Positions 1 to 7,362 of a DNA stretch of 10,961 bases are shown piece after piece. The position numbers were made by a program, and so were the translations under genes. The stretch spans positions 1 to 10,961 of the forward strand of contig DPBN01000020.1 of the NCBI GenBank assembly GCA_003516955.1, read 5' to 3'. Under the pieces are notes generated by a model. It did not search any database. It saw only the letters and a list, made by a program, of their open reading frames with translations, and was not told the origin of the DNA. The number at the start of each line of letters is the position of its first letter. Positions within the stretch are counted from its first letter, which is position 1. This stretch comes from Armatimonadota bacterium (GTDB lineage Bacteria; Armatimonadota; Fimbriimonadia; Fimbriimonadales; Fimbriimonadaceae).

Positions 1-204
1 GGACAAACCCACCATCGCCAAGGCCACAGGGGTCGGGGGGCGGAAGTAGGAGCCGACCAAGCCGAACGGAAGCAGCATGCAGGCTCCCAGGAGCTGTAGC
101 TTCGCGAAGAACCGCAGGTCGCCGCCGGACCTCTTGGCCAGCAGGTTCCAGTGCACGTGAGCGATCGCCGACAAGGCCACAACCACGAACGCCAGACCGC
201 TCAC
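1..204 (-). CDS. EamA/DMT-type transporter, N-terminal part (cut by window edge)
   Basis: This is the first 68 codons of a membrane protein that runs off the left edge. The GTG start at 202-204 is preceded on the minus strand by AAGGA with six bases between, a good ribosome-binding site. The peptide opens with a hydrophobic helix (residues 2-16) followed by HVHWNLLAKRSGGD, close to the H-x-x-WN-x-x-x-KR signature at the end of the first helix in EamA-family drug/metabolite transporters. A second hydrophobic segment starts near residue 36. Proteins of this family have ten helices and export or import small metabolites across the inner membrane; the substrate cannot be read from this fragment. 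It is divergent from the GH3 gene, with 78 bases between the two starts, so the two could share a control region. Family assignment rests on this short N-terminus alone. Confidence 0.6.
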   Translation of the reverse strand, partial: MSGLAFVVVALSAIAHVHWNLLAKRSGGDLRFFAKLQLLGACMLLPFGLVGSYFRPPTPVALAMVGLS

Positions 205-267
205 TCGGATTCCTTACCCTCTGGCCGAAATCGTCGGCTCTCTGGGCAGGAATCGCCTCCCAGCGAA

Positions 268-296
268 CCGAACAAGAATTCCATGTTCGGAATTCT
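268..296. promoter_or_regulatory. Interleaved inverted repeats over the GH3 start codon (possible operator or RNA hairpin)
   Basis: Two perfect inverted repeats overlap here. One is CCGAACA (268-274) and TGTTCGG (284-290) with a 9-base spacer. The other is AGAATTCC (275-282) and GGAATTCT (289-296) with a 6-base spacer that begins with the ATG at 283-285. They cannot form fully at once as RNA hairpins because they share bases. Either could hide the start codon in mRNA, or the 23-bp dyad could bind a dimeric repressor. No repressor gene is visible nearby, and the role is inferred from position only. Confidence 0.3.
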
Positions 297-2874
297 GCTC
301 GCGACTCTGGTCCTTGCGGCGCCGGATCGGTTGCCGTACCAGAACCCGAATCTCCCGGTCGAAGCGAGGGTGCGCGACCTGCTCGGCCGCATGACTTTGG
401 AGGAGAAGCTGGCCCAGCTTCGCTGCGACGGCCGTCCGGAAGTGTACGAGCCTGCGCTGAAGACGACGGGCTTCGGTGAGATCGCTCCGATCCTGCGGGG
501 CTACGGCCACTCGGAGGCCGCTCGAAAGGCCAACGAGATCCAGCGCATGGCCATGCAGTCTCGGCTGAAGATCCCCGTGATCATCCACGACGAGGCTCTG
601 CACGGGTTGCTGAGCAAGGGATGCACGAGCTTCCCGCAGGCCATCGGTCTGGCCGCCACGTGGAATCCGGAGCTCGTGGGCAGGGTTGCCGCCGCGATCG
701 CCGACGAAACGAAGGCTCGCGGCGTGCGCCACGTCCTGTCTCCCGTCATCAACGTCGTGCGTGACGCGCGATGGGGCAGGGTGGAGGAGACGTACGGCGA
801 GGATCCGCTGCTTCATTCCGACCTCGGCGTGGCGTTCGTCGGGGCCTTCGAGCGGGCCGGCGTGGTCACCACCCCCAAGCACTACCTGGTGAACGTGTGG
901 GACGGAGGCCGGGACTCCCACGCGGTAGACGTATCGGAGCGGCTGCTCCGCGAGATCTACCTTCCGCCCTTTGAGGCTGTGATCCGGCAGGCCGGCGCCC
1001 GCTCGGTCATGGCCTCCTACAACAGCGTGAACGGGCGGCCCGCCTCGGCGAGCAAGTGGCTCCTCACGGACATCCTGCGGGGCGAGCTAGGCTTCCACGG
1101 ATACGTCGTGTCCGACTACGGCAGCGTCGGCGGCGTGCTCTGGGCGCACCGAACCGCGGCTACGCCGGAAGAAGCCGCGGCGCAGTGCCTGATGGCGGGC
1201 CTGGACATGGAGTATCCGGACGTCAACCTGTACGGCAAGCCGCTGGAGACCGCCGTCCGCAAGGGGCTGGTTCCCATGCGGGTTGTGGACCAGGCGGTGG
1301 CCAGGGTGCTGCGCGTGAAGTTCGAGCTGGGGCTGTTCGAGAAGCCGTTCGTGGACGAGGCGGCGGCGGATCGCGTGGTCCAGAATCCGCGCCACCGCCA
1401 GCTGGCCTTGGAGGCCGCGCGGGAGGCGCTGGTCCTTCTGAAGAACGATGGAACGCTGCCGTTCGGGCCCTCGGTGAAGCGCCTGCTCGTCGTCGGACCC
1501 GCCGCCGTCGGCGGGATGCGGCTCGGTGGCTACAGCGGCTGGGGCATGCCGCAGGTGTCCATCGTGGACGGTCTCAAGGCCGTGGCAGGTCCGCAGGTGC
1601 AGGTAAGGCACGTGCGAGGGTGGATTGAGACCTCCTCGCAGGGGTTGCCGCCGGTTCCGCCGAGCGCGCTGCGGACGTCGCGAGAGGGCGGGCAGCCGGG
1701 TCTGCGCGGCGAGTACTTCGCCGACCCCAAGTGGTCGGGAGCGCCCGTGATGGTTCGCACCGACCCCACGGTGGACTTCGATTGGGGCGACGGAGGCCCT
1801 GGAACCGTGCCGGAGGACGGGTTCTCGGTGCGGTGGACCGGATACCTGGTGCCGGAGCGGAGCGGGCCGGTCGAGTTCTCCATCACCTCGGACGACGGAG
1901 CTTGGCTCTACCTGGACGGGAAGCTGGTGATCGACAACGCGGGCGAGCACGCCGCTCAGACGAAGACGGCGACGGTGGTGCTGGAGGCGGGGAAGCCCGT
2001 GGCGGTCCGCATCGACTACCACGAGGTGAAGGGCCAGGCCTCGGTCCGGTTCGGGTGGTCGGCGACGGACGACCCTCAGCCGCTCCTGAACGAGGCGCTC
2101 CGAGAGGCTCGGGAGAGCGACGCCGTGGTGGTTGTGGCGACGATCCACGAGGGCGAGGGAAGGGACCGGGCGTACCTGGGGCTCCCGGGCGACCAGCCCA
2201 AGGTGATCCAGAGCCTCGCGGCGACCGGCAAGCCCGTCGTCGTGGTCTTGGTTGCCGGCGCTCCCGTGACGATGAGCGAGTGGCTGGGCGGCGTCGGGGC
2301 GGTTCTGGACGCTTGGTATCCGGGCCAGGAGGGCGGCACGGCCATCGCCGAGGCGCTCCTCGGCAAGATCAACCCGGGCGGCAAGCTTCCGATGACGTTC
2401 CCGCTCACCGTGGGCCAGTGCCCCGTGTTCTACAACCTCGCGCCTTCTGGCCGGGGCTACGACTACGTCGACTCGACGGGCAAGCCGCTGTATCCGTTCG
2501 GTCACGGCCTGAGCTACACCACGTTCGCCTATTCCGACCTGAAGGTGTCGCCGAGCCCGGCAGGGAGGAAGGGAACGGTCCGGGTCTCCTTCAAGCTCCG
2601 GAACGAGGGCAAGATGGCCGGCGCCGAGGTGGCCCAGCTCTACGTGAGGGACGAGGTCGCGTCGATCGTACGCCCGCTGAAGGAGCTGAAGGGGTACGTG
2701 AAGGTGCGGCTCCAGCCTGGAGAGGAGCGGACGGTCACGATCGAGCTGCCCATGGAGCGCCTGGCCTTCTACGACGAGCGCATGCGGAAGGTCGTCGAGC
2801 CGGGTTGGTTCGAGATCATGGTCGGCAGCTCGTCCGAGGACATCCGGCTGCGAACTCGTCTGGAGGTGCGGTGA
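283..2874 (+). CDS. Secreted glycoside hydrolase family 3 beta-glycosidase with inserted PA14 domain
   Basis: The encoded enzyme of 863 residues should hydrolyse beta-linked glucosides or related sugars with retention of configuration, probably in the periplasm or outside the cell. Residues 1-15 are a hydrophobic, signal-peptide-like stretch without N-terminal positive charge. The GH3 barrel follows (about 25-315), with the K199-H200 pair, a DSHAVDVSERLLREIYLPPF block and the nucleophile Asp278 in VVSDYGSV. The second GH3 domain begins near 383, is interrupted by a PA14 domain (about 473-592, GLRGEYF to RFGWS) and resumes with HEGEGRDR, where Glu623 or Glu625 is the likely acid/base. A fibronectin-III-like domain ends the protein (about 775-860). 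PA14 at this site is known in GH3 beta-glucosidases and shapes substrate entry. The frame is open upstream to 151, but that extension would overlap the transporter and is hydrophilic, so I place the start at 283 despite a poor ribosome-binding site. Exact sugar specificity is unknown. Confidence 0.9.
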   Translation: MFGILLATLVLAAPDRLPYQNPNLPVEARVRDLLGRMTLEEKLAQLRCDGRPEVYEPALKTTGFGEIAPILRGYGHSEAARKANEIQRMAMQSRLKIPVIIHDEALHGLLSKGCTSFPQAIGLAATWNPELVGRVAAAIADETKARGVRHVLSPVINVVRDARWGRVEETYGEDPLLHSDLGVAFVGAFERAGVVTTPKHYLVNVWDGGRDSHAVDVSERLLREIYLPPFEAVIRQAGARSVMASYNSVNGRPASASKWLLTDILRGELGFHGYVVSDYGSVGGVLWAHRTAATPEEAAAQCLMAGLDMEYPDVNLYGKPLETAVRKGLVPMRVVDQAVARVLRVKFELGLFEKPFVDEAAADRVVQNPRHRQLALEAAREALVLLKNDGTLPFGPSVKRLLVVGPAAVGGMRLGGYSGWGMPQVSIVDGLKAVAGPQVQVRHVRGWIETSSQGLPPVPPSALRTSREGGQPGLRGEYFADPKWSGAPVMVRTDPTVDFDWGDGGPGTVPEDGFSVRWTGYLVPERSGPVEFSITSDDGAWLYLDGKLVIDNAGEHAAQTKTATVVLEAGKPVAVRIDYHEVKGQASVRFGWSATDDPQPLLNEALREARESDAVVVVATIHEGEGRDRAYLGLPGDQPKVIQSLAATGKPVVVVLVAGAPVTMSEWLGGVGAVLDAWYPGQEGGTAIAEALLGKINPGGKLPMTFPLTVGQCPVFYNLAPSGRGYDYVDSTGKPLYPFGHGLSYTTFAYSDLKVSPSPAGRKGTVRVSFKLRNEGKMAGAEVAQLYVRDEVASIVRPLKELKGYVKVRLQPGEERTVTIELPMERLAFYDERMRKVVEPGWFEIMVGSSSEDIRLRTRLEVR

Positions 2875-2886
2875 ATCGAAGAGGGT

Positions 2887-2963
2887 TGGTAGCGGCGGTC
2901 AGACTCGAACTGACGACCTAACGGGTATGAACCGTTTGCTCTAACCAACTGAGCTACGCCGCC
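2887..2963 (-). tRNA. tRNA-Met (CAT), elongator
   Basis: The 77-base minus-strand sequence folds as a full cloverleaf. The acceptor stem is GGCGGCG with CGCCGCT, then discriminator A and an encoded CCA (2887-2889). The D stem is GCTC/GAGC, the anticodon stem AACGG/CCGTT with loop TTCATAC, giving anticodon CAT. The variable loop is AGGTC, and the T stem GTCAG/CTGAC encloses TTCGAGT. The anticodon stem lacks the three consecutive G:C pairs of initiators and position 1:72 is not C:A, so this is not initiator tRNA. A CAT anticodon could also belong to tRNA-Ile2 (lysidine-modified), but the TTCATAC loop fits elongator Met better. The first acceptor pair is a G:U wobble. Confidence 0.93.
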
Positions 2964-2973
2964 GAGCGAAAGG

Positions 2974-2979
2974 TTTATA
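2974..2979 (-). promoter_or_regulatory. Probable -10 element of the tRNA-Met promoter
   Basis: TATAAA on the minus strand lies 11 bases upstream of the mature tRNA 5' end, which would put transcription start about four bases before it. It stands out in GC-rich sequence. The matching -35 region (about 2997-3002, overlapping the kinase stop codon) is AGACCG, only a weak match to TTGACA. The tRNA could also be carried on read-through from the kinase. Confidence 0.4.
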
Positions 2980-3000
2980 CCCCAAGCTTCGGGCCGCGGT

Positions 3001-4110
3001 CTAGTCGAGGCGAGCGTGTTTGCGCACGATCGCCTCGAGTTCTTTGTCGCTCTCCGCAAGGCGGTCGACGAGCGCGAACTGCGTTCGGCAGCGGTCCAAG
3101 TTGTGCCCGTCGCGGTGCACCTTGAAGTAGACGTCGCCGTTGAGGAAGTCGGTGAGGAACCGGACGCCGATCATCATCGTGATCATCTTGCCGGCGGTGA
3201 CCATGTGCCGAATCTCGGCTGGGGTGAGGAAGCTTCCAGCCGAGGCCAGATAGCCCTCCACGAGCGCCTCGAAGCGGAGAGGGTCCGCGGTCACTAGGGC
3301 GGGGTTCGGCTCGTCCTCGGCCGTGTTGACGACGCAGGTGCGGACGAGGTCGCCAAAGTCGAAGAGCCCCGTGCCGGGCATGACGGTGTCCAGATCGACC
3401 ACGCACACGCCGGCTCCGGTCTGGTCGTCCAGCATGACGTTATTGATCTTCGCGTCGTTGTGCGAGATGCGCTCTGGAATCAGGCCGGAGCGCAGACCGT
3501 CCGCCAGGGAGAGGAGGATCCACTCGTTCTCCTCCACCCACTCGATCTCCTTTCGGACGAACCGGGCGCGGTTGCACGGGTCGGCCGCGAGCGCGTCGGC
3601 GAACTGCTTCAGGCGCGTCGGGCCATGGTGGAAGTTGGGGATCGTCTCGCAGAGGCGCTCGCCGGGAAGGTCGGTGAGCAGCCCTTGGAACCGCCCGAAG
3701 GCTTTGGCGGCTTGGTAGGCCTGCTCGGGCGTCTCGAGCACGTCGTAGGTGTGCGCACCCTCGATGAAGGTCAACGCTCGCCAGTAGTCGCCGGACTCGG
3801 TTTGGATGTACCACCCGCCCTCCTCGTTCGGCAGCACGCTGTAGACGTGCCTGGGGACCTCCGGATCGTGCTCCTCGTCCAGCTTGCGGCGGATGTGTTC
3901 CGTTACTCGCACGATGTTGCGCATCAGCCCCGGCACGTCGCGGAACACGTGGTGGTTGATGCGCTGGAGGATGCACCTTCGGCGTGCTCCGGCGTCGTCC
4001 AGTTCGACGAGATAGGTGTCGTTGATGTGCCCGCTGCCGTAGCGGACCGCTGAGACGAACCGGCCGGGGAGCTGGAAGCGGCTGGCGATGGAGGCGAGTT
4101 GCTCGGTCAT
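3001..4110 (-). CDS. NahK-like sugar 1-kinase / aminoglycoside-phosphotransferase-fold kinase
   Basis: A cytoplasmic kinase of the APH/choline-kinase fold, 369 residues from the chosen start. It resembles the N-acetylhexosamine 1-kinase group (NahK of bifidobacteria), which phosphorylates GlcNAc or GalNAc at C1 with ATP. Visible motifs are the nucleotide-loop-like YGSGHINDTY (residues 24-33), the catalytic loop SHNDAKINNV with catalytic Asp219, and the metal-binding VVDLDTVMPG (Asp239, Asp241), followed by FDFGDLVR. An alternative ATG seven codons upstream (4129-4131) would give 376 residues; neither start has a clear ribosome-binding site, and family proteins begin close to the motif start, so I prefer 4110. 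A TAGAAT sequence at 4150-4155 (minus strand) could be a -10 element. The gene lies 70 bases after parB on the same strand and 37 bases before the tRNA. The real substrate could be another hexose. Confidence 0.8.
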   Translation of the reverse strand: MTEQLASIASRFQLPGRFVSAVRYGSGHINDTYLVELDDAGARRRCILQRINHHVFRDVPGLMRNIVRVTEHIRRKLDEEHDPEVPRHVYSVLPNEEGGWYIQTESGDYWRALTFIEGAHTYDVLETPEQAYQAAKAFGRFQGLLTDLPGERLCETIPNFHHGPTRLKQFADALAADPCNRARFVRKEIEWVEENEWILLSLADGLRSGLIPERISHNDAKINNVMLDDQTGAGVCVVDLDTVMPGTGLFDFGDLVRTCVVNTAEDEPNPALVTADPLRFEALVEGYLASAGSFLTPAEIRHMVTAGKMITMMIGVRFLTDFLNGDVYFKVHRDGHNLDRCRTQFALVDRLAESDKELEAIVRKHARLD

Positions 4111-4180
4111 GGGTGGTCGTTCCGGCCCCATCGGAGCCGAACGGTTCCGATTCTACCCATGGGTGTGCCTGCGGGCCGTT

Positions 4181-5032
4181 CTAGAGCCGCATGCCGAGGA
4201 TTTCGAGGATTCTCTCCAGGTCGTCCTCGCTGTAGAAGGAAACCACGATGCGACCGCCGACCTCGGCCCGCTCGATGCGCACGGGGGCCCCGAGGTACAT
4301 CGAAAGGCCATCCTCGAGTTGCCGCACCGCGGGGTCGGAGGCGGCGGTTCGGGACACGGGAGGCTGGGGCTGCTCCCGCTTCGGCGACTGCGTCTGCTTC
4401 ACGGCGCGCTCGGCCTCCCGGACGGACAGGCCCGTTCGAACGATGCGCTCCAGCAGCGCCAGCATCTCCGGCTCGGAGTCGAGAGCGAGGAGCGCCCGAG
4501 CGTGACCCTCGGTGATCTCGCCCTTCTCGAGAGCCTCGAGGGCGCGCGGCGGAAGCTTGAGCAAGCGCAGGGTGTTGGCCACCGCCGTCCTCGACTTGCC
4601 CACGCGCTCGGCCACCTGCTCCTGGGTGAGTCCGAACTCCTGAATCAGGCGCCGGAAAGCTTTGGCGCTCTCCACCGGAGTGATGTCGGACCGCTGCAGG
4701 TTCTCAACAAGGGCCATCTCCAGGGAAGCCTGGTCGCCGGAGGGTCGAACCACGACCGGCACCGTCTTCAGGCCGGCCCTCTGGCAGGCGCGCCACCTTC
4801 GTTCGCCAGCGATCAGCTCGTAGGTTCCCTCGGCTGTGGGGCGCACCACCAGAGGCTGCAGAAGACCGACCTCGCGGATGGATTGGGCGAGCTCCTCCAA
4901 GGCGGCCTCGTCGAAGTGCTGCCGCGGCTGGCGCGGGTTCGGGACGATCGAGTCGATCGGCAACTCGGAGACGGTGGACTCGAACTGCTCTCCGAGCAGC
5001 TGCGCGAGTCCTTTGCCTAGAGCCCTTCGCAT
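4181..5032 (-). CDS. parB: Chromosome-partitioning protein ParB (Spo0J family, CTP-binding)
   Basis: A 283-residue ParB, normal length for chromosomal members, which binds parS near the origin, loads as a CTP-dependent sliding clamp and works with ParA to segregate chromosomes. It opens with the RALGKGLAQLLG segment that binds ParA in this family. The CTP-binding fold follows, with ELIAGERRWRA (residues 72-82, GERRWR being the triphosphate motif) and ENLQRSDITPVE (110-121). A helix-turn-helix for parS lies at about 135-160 (LTQEQVAERVGKSRTAVANT). A Gln/Pro-rich linker (213-230) leads to the C-terminal dimerisation domain (about 234-283). The start overlaps the end of parA by 16 bases, and its strong ribosome-binding site is inside parA. 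No canonical parS was found in this window. Confidence 0.95.
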   Translation of the reverse strand: MRRALGKGLAQLLGEQFESTVSELPIDSIVPNPRQPRQHFDEAALEELAQSIREVGLLQPLVVRPTAEGTYELIAGERRWRACQRAGLKTVPVVVRPSGDQASLEMALVENLQRSDITPVESAKAFRRLIQEFGLTQEQVAERVGKSRTAVANTLRLLKLPPRALEALEKGEITEGHARALLALDSEPEMLALLERIVRTGLSVREAERAVKQTQSPKREQPQPPVSRTAASDPAVRQLEDGLSMYLGAPVRIERAEVGGRIVVSFYSEDDLERILEILGMRL

Positions 5033-5802
5033 TCCTCAAGCACCTCCTTCACGAACTCCAGGTAAGCCTCGGCCCCCTTGGAAGTGGGGAAGCGGACGAT
5101 CGCCGGTTCCCCGAAGCTCGGAGACTCGCCGAGCCGAACGTTCCGGGGGATGACCGTCCTAGCGACTCTATCCCCGAAGAACGAGCGCACCTCCTCCGCG
5201 ACCTGCGTGGTAAGACGGTTCCTCGGGTCGTGCATCGTGAGCAGCACCTTGGCGATCCGCAGCTTGGGGTTCACCCTCCGCCGAACGATGTCCACCGTGC
5301 GCATCAGCTGGCTGAGACCCTCGAGCGCGTAGAACTCGCACTGCATGGGCACGAGTACGGCGTCCGCCGCGGCGAGGATGTTGATCGTGAGGAGGCCGAG
5401 GCTGGGCGGCGCGTCCAAGACGATCCAGTCGTAGTCGTCCGCGATGGGGCGCAGGGCGTCCTGAAGAATGAGCTCTTTGCCGACCGCGTTGAGCAGGACG
5501 GGCTCCGCCCCCGCCAGGTCCAGCGTCGCCGGGATCGCATCCAGGTTGGCGGAGACGTTCACGACCGCCTTGCGCACGGCCCCGCCGTTCTCCGGATCCT
5601 CCACCACCGCGCAGAGGCACTCGTAGAGGGTCTGCTCCACGGCCTGCTTGTCGATGCCGATGCCGGTCGTGGCGTTGCCCTGGGGGTCGCAGTCGACCAA
5701 GAGCGTCCTGCGTCCCGCCAAGGCGAGCCCCGCGGCGAGGTTCACCGCGGTGGTCGTCTTGCCGACTCCCCCCTTCTGGTTAACGATCCCCCAGATCGGC
5801 AT
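5017..5802 (-). CDS. parA: Chromosome-partitioning ATPase ParA (Soj family)
   Basis: A 261-residue Walker-type ATPase that binds DNA non-specifically as an ATP dimer and moves ParB-parS complexes. It has the deviant Walker A motif KGGVGKTT (residues 10-17, with the signature first lysine), the LLVDCDPQGNAT segment with Asp38, Walker B WIVLDAPP with Asp130, and the RNRLTTQVAEEV and PRNVRLGESPSFG blocks typical of chromosomal Soj/ParA. It lacks the N-terminal helix-turn-helix extension of P1/F-type plasmid ParA. The ATG at 5800-5802 is the first possible start, because a stop codon lies four codons upstream. CATAAT (5811-5816) only eight bases upstream would make the message nearly leaderless if it is a -10 element; the ribosome-binding site is poor. 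It is first in a parA-parB operon. Confidence 0.95.
   Translation of the reverse strand: MPIWGIVNQKGGVGKTTTAVNLAAGLALAGRRTLLVDCDPQGNATTGIGIDKQAVEQTLYECLCAVVEDPENGGAVRKAVVNVSANLDAIPATLDLAGAEPVLLNAVGKELILQDALRPIADDYDWIVLDAPPSLGLLTINILAAADAVLVPMQCEFYALEGLSQLMRTVDIVRRRVNPKLRIAKVLLTMHDPRNRLTTQVAEEVRSFFGDRVARTVIPRNVRLGESPSFGEPAIVRFPTSKGAEAYLEFVKEVLEECEGL
5041..5049 (-). promoter_or_regulatory. parB ribosome-binding site inside the end of parA
   Basis: AAGGAGGTG, a near-perfect Shine-Dalgarno sequence, lies eight bases before the parB ATG while also encoding part of the ParA C-terminus (KEV). It fixes the parB start at 5032 and suggests coupled but independently efficient translation of parB. Confidence 0.75.
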
Positions 5803-5853
5803 ACCCTGCCATTATGGACCGATCGGCGCATCGGCGACCCTCCCAAGCGAACG

Positions 5854-5879
5854 GCCCCCGCCGGATGAAGGGCGGGGGC
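5854..5879 (-). terminator. GC-rich hairpin after the flagellin gene
   Basis: GCCCCCGCC (5854-5862) pairs perfectly with GGCGGGGGC (5871-5879) around an 8-base loop, in the gap between the flagellin stop and parA. It is placed as a terminator for the minus-strand flagellin transcript. No T-rich run follows, so it is not a textbook intrinsic terminator; it may instead protect the mRNA 3' end or act together with Rho. Confidence 0.55.
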
Positions 5880-5913
5880 GACGTTCTGGGTGGGGTGGGT
5901 CCCGAGGGGGCGT

Positions 5914-7362
5914 CTATCCTCCTCGCAGCAAATTGAGGACGAGCTGCGGATCCTGGTTCGCCTGGGCGAGGACCGCCATGCCGCTCTGCTTCAGAATCTG
6001 CGTCTTGGTCATGCGCATCATCTCGGCCGCGATGTCCGCATCCCGGATCTGGCTCTCGCTGGCGGTGAGGTTCTCCTCGGTCACGTTGAGCGAGCGCAGC
6101 GTGGATTCGAGGAAGTTCTTTTGGAAGCTTCCGAGCCGACCCCGGATTTGGGAGAGCTGGGAGATCGCGGCGTCGATGATCTTGATGGCCTCCGTGGCGC
6201 CGCCCGTCACTGTGACGTCGATGGTCGCAAGGCTCTTGTTCGGGATGACGTCGCTCCCCAGAACCTCCGCGCGCGTGCTCGGCAGCGAGAAGGCGACGTT
6301 CTGATCCCAGTTGGCGCCGATCTGAAAGAGCAGGTTCCCGGTCGTCAGCTGCCCGGCTGTGAAGCTGCCGGTTGCTCCGCCGCCCGCCGGCGTGAGGGTG
6401 ATCGTGTTGCCGTAGGTGTCGGTGAGCTTGAGGCCGCTGTCGCCGGAGCGGAGGCCGCCGGTGAACGCGGCCGTCGTGGCCGCGGTCGTGCCGTCGGGCT
6501 GGACCGTGGGCACCGTCACGACCGCCTGCGCGTTCACGCCGGTGACGTTCGTGGCGGCGCCGAACTTGTTGTACGGGTCGAACAGCGTGATCGGGAAGTT
6601 CGCGCCGTACTCCGTGCTCTTCAGCACCAGGTGGTTGGTGGAGTCGATCGTCGCCACCACGCCCGTGTTGCCGGACTGGTTGTTGATCTTCTCCATCACG
6701 TCGGCCAGCGTGTCGGTGGCCGTGATGTGGAACGTGTAGCCGTTCAGCACGAACGATCCGACGCCGAGCGTCGCGGTGCCCGCGTAGGCGGTGGCGGCGG
6801 TCCAAGTGGACTGCGTGGCCGCCGTGGTCACGTTGACGCCGATGCTGCCCGCCGCGACGGGAAGGTTCGAGAAGGTGCCTCCGAAGTAGGCTCCTAGCAC
6901 GTTGGTGATGTTCGTGATGTTGGCAGTGACGCCGGCCGTGCCGTTGAGCAGCTTCCGGGTGCCCCAAGCCGTCTGGTCCGCGATGCGGTTGATGGACTGG
7001 ATGGCCGAAGCGATGTCTGCCTGGTCCGCCTGGAGCTGAGCGCTGTCGACGACGCCGCTGTTGGCGGCGTGCACGGCCACGGCGCGGATTTCCCGCAAGA
7101 GTCGCTGAACCTCGTCCAAAGCCGCATCGGCGGTTTTGGCCATGTTGACGGCGTCCTGGGCGTTCGAAATCGCCTTTTGGATGCCTCGGATCTGTGCGCG
7201 CATGCCCTCGCTGATGATCAGCCCGGCTGGGTCGTCCGCGGCGCTGTTGATCCGCAGGCCCGAGCTCAGACGCGCGATCGCGCCCGACATCTCCGCATCG
7301 GTGGAGGAGAGGTTGCGGAGCGCGTTCATCGCCATGATGTTGGTGTTGATCCTAAGGCTCAC
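5914..7362 (-). CDS. Flagellin (filament protein)
   Basis: A 482-residue flagellin, the subunit exported by the flagellar type III system to form the filament. The N-terminal D0/D1 region (about 1-142) has MSLRINTNIMAMNALRN, LSSGLRINSAADDPAGL and the ADQTAWGTRKLLNG block. The C-terminal D1/D0 region (about 392-482) has IDAAISQLSQIRGRLGSFQ and ends QLVLNLLRGG, with two glycines beyond the usual LLR-type end. The central variable domain (about 145-390) is Thr/Ala/Gly-rich and contains a flagellin-hook-IN-like motif at about 200-255 (FVLNGYTFHITATDTLADVM to HLVLKS). Cysteine is absent. The start is GTG at 7360-7362, with AGGGGG about nine bases upstream; the next ATG would delete the conserved N-terminus. 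A sigma-28-type promoter lies upstream and a hairpin downstream, so it is probably a single-gene transcript. No other flagellar gene is in the window. Confidence 0.95.
   Translation of the reverse strand: MSLRINTNIMAMNALRNLSSTDAEMSGAIARLSSGLRINSAADDPAGLIISEGMRAQIRGIQKAISNAQDAVNMAKTADAALDEVQRLLREIRAVAVHAANSGVVDSAQLQADQADIASAIQSINRIADQTAWGTRKLLNGTAGVTANITNITNVLGAYFGGTFSNLPVAAGSIGVNVTTAATQSTWTAATAYAGTATLGVGSFVLNGYTFHITATDTLADVMEKINNQSGNTGVVATIDSTNHLVLKSTEYGANFPITLFDPYNKFGAATNVTGVNAQAVVTVPTVQPDGTTAATTAAFTGGLRSGDSGLKLTDTYGNTITLTPAGGGATGSFTAGQLTTGNLLFQIGANWDQNVAFSLPSTRAEVLGSDVIPNKSLATIDVTVTGGATEAIKIIDAAISQLSQIRGRLGSFQKNFLESTLRSLNVTEENLTASESQIRDADIAAEMMRMTKTQILKQSGMAVLAQANQDPQLVLNLLRGG

Noticed and set aside
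151..282. N-terminal extension of the GH3 frame back to an ATG at 151
   Set aside because: It would overlap the transporter gene, is hydrophilic and Arg-rich, and would bury the signal-peptide-like stretch; no family similarity is seen in it.
268..290. LexA/SOS box at the GH3 start (CGAAC ... GTTCG)
   Set aside because: The spacing between half-sites is 11 bases rather than the 4 of the Gram-positive-type SOS box.
1087..2505. Long antisense open frame of 472 residues inside the GH3 gene
   Set aside because: Composition is His/Arg/Pro-rich with no motif; long antisense frames are expected opposite high-GC coding sequence. Similar antisense or shifted frames inside the kinase, parB, parA, flagellin and propeller genes were dropped for the same reason.
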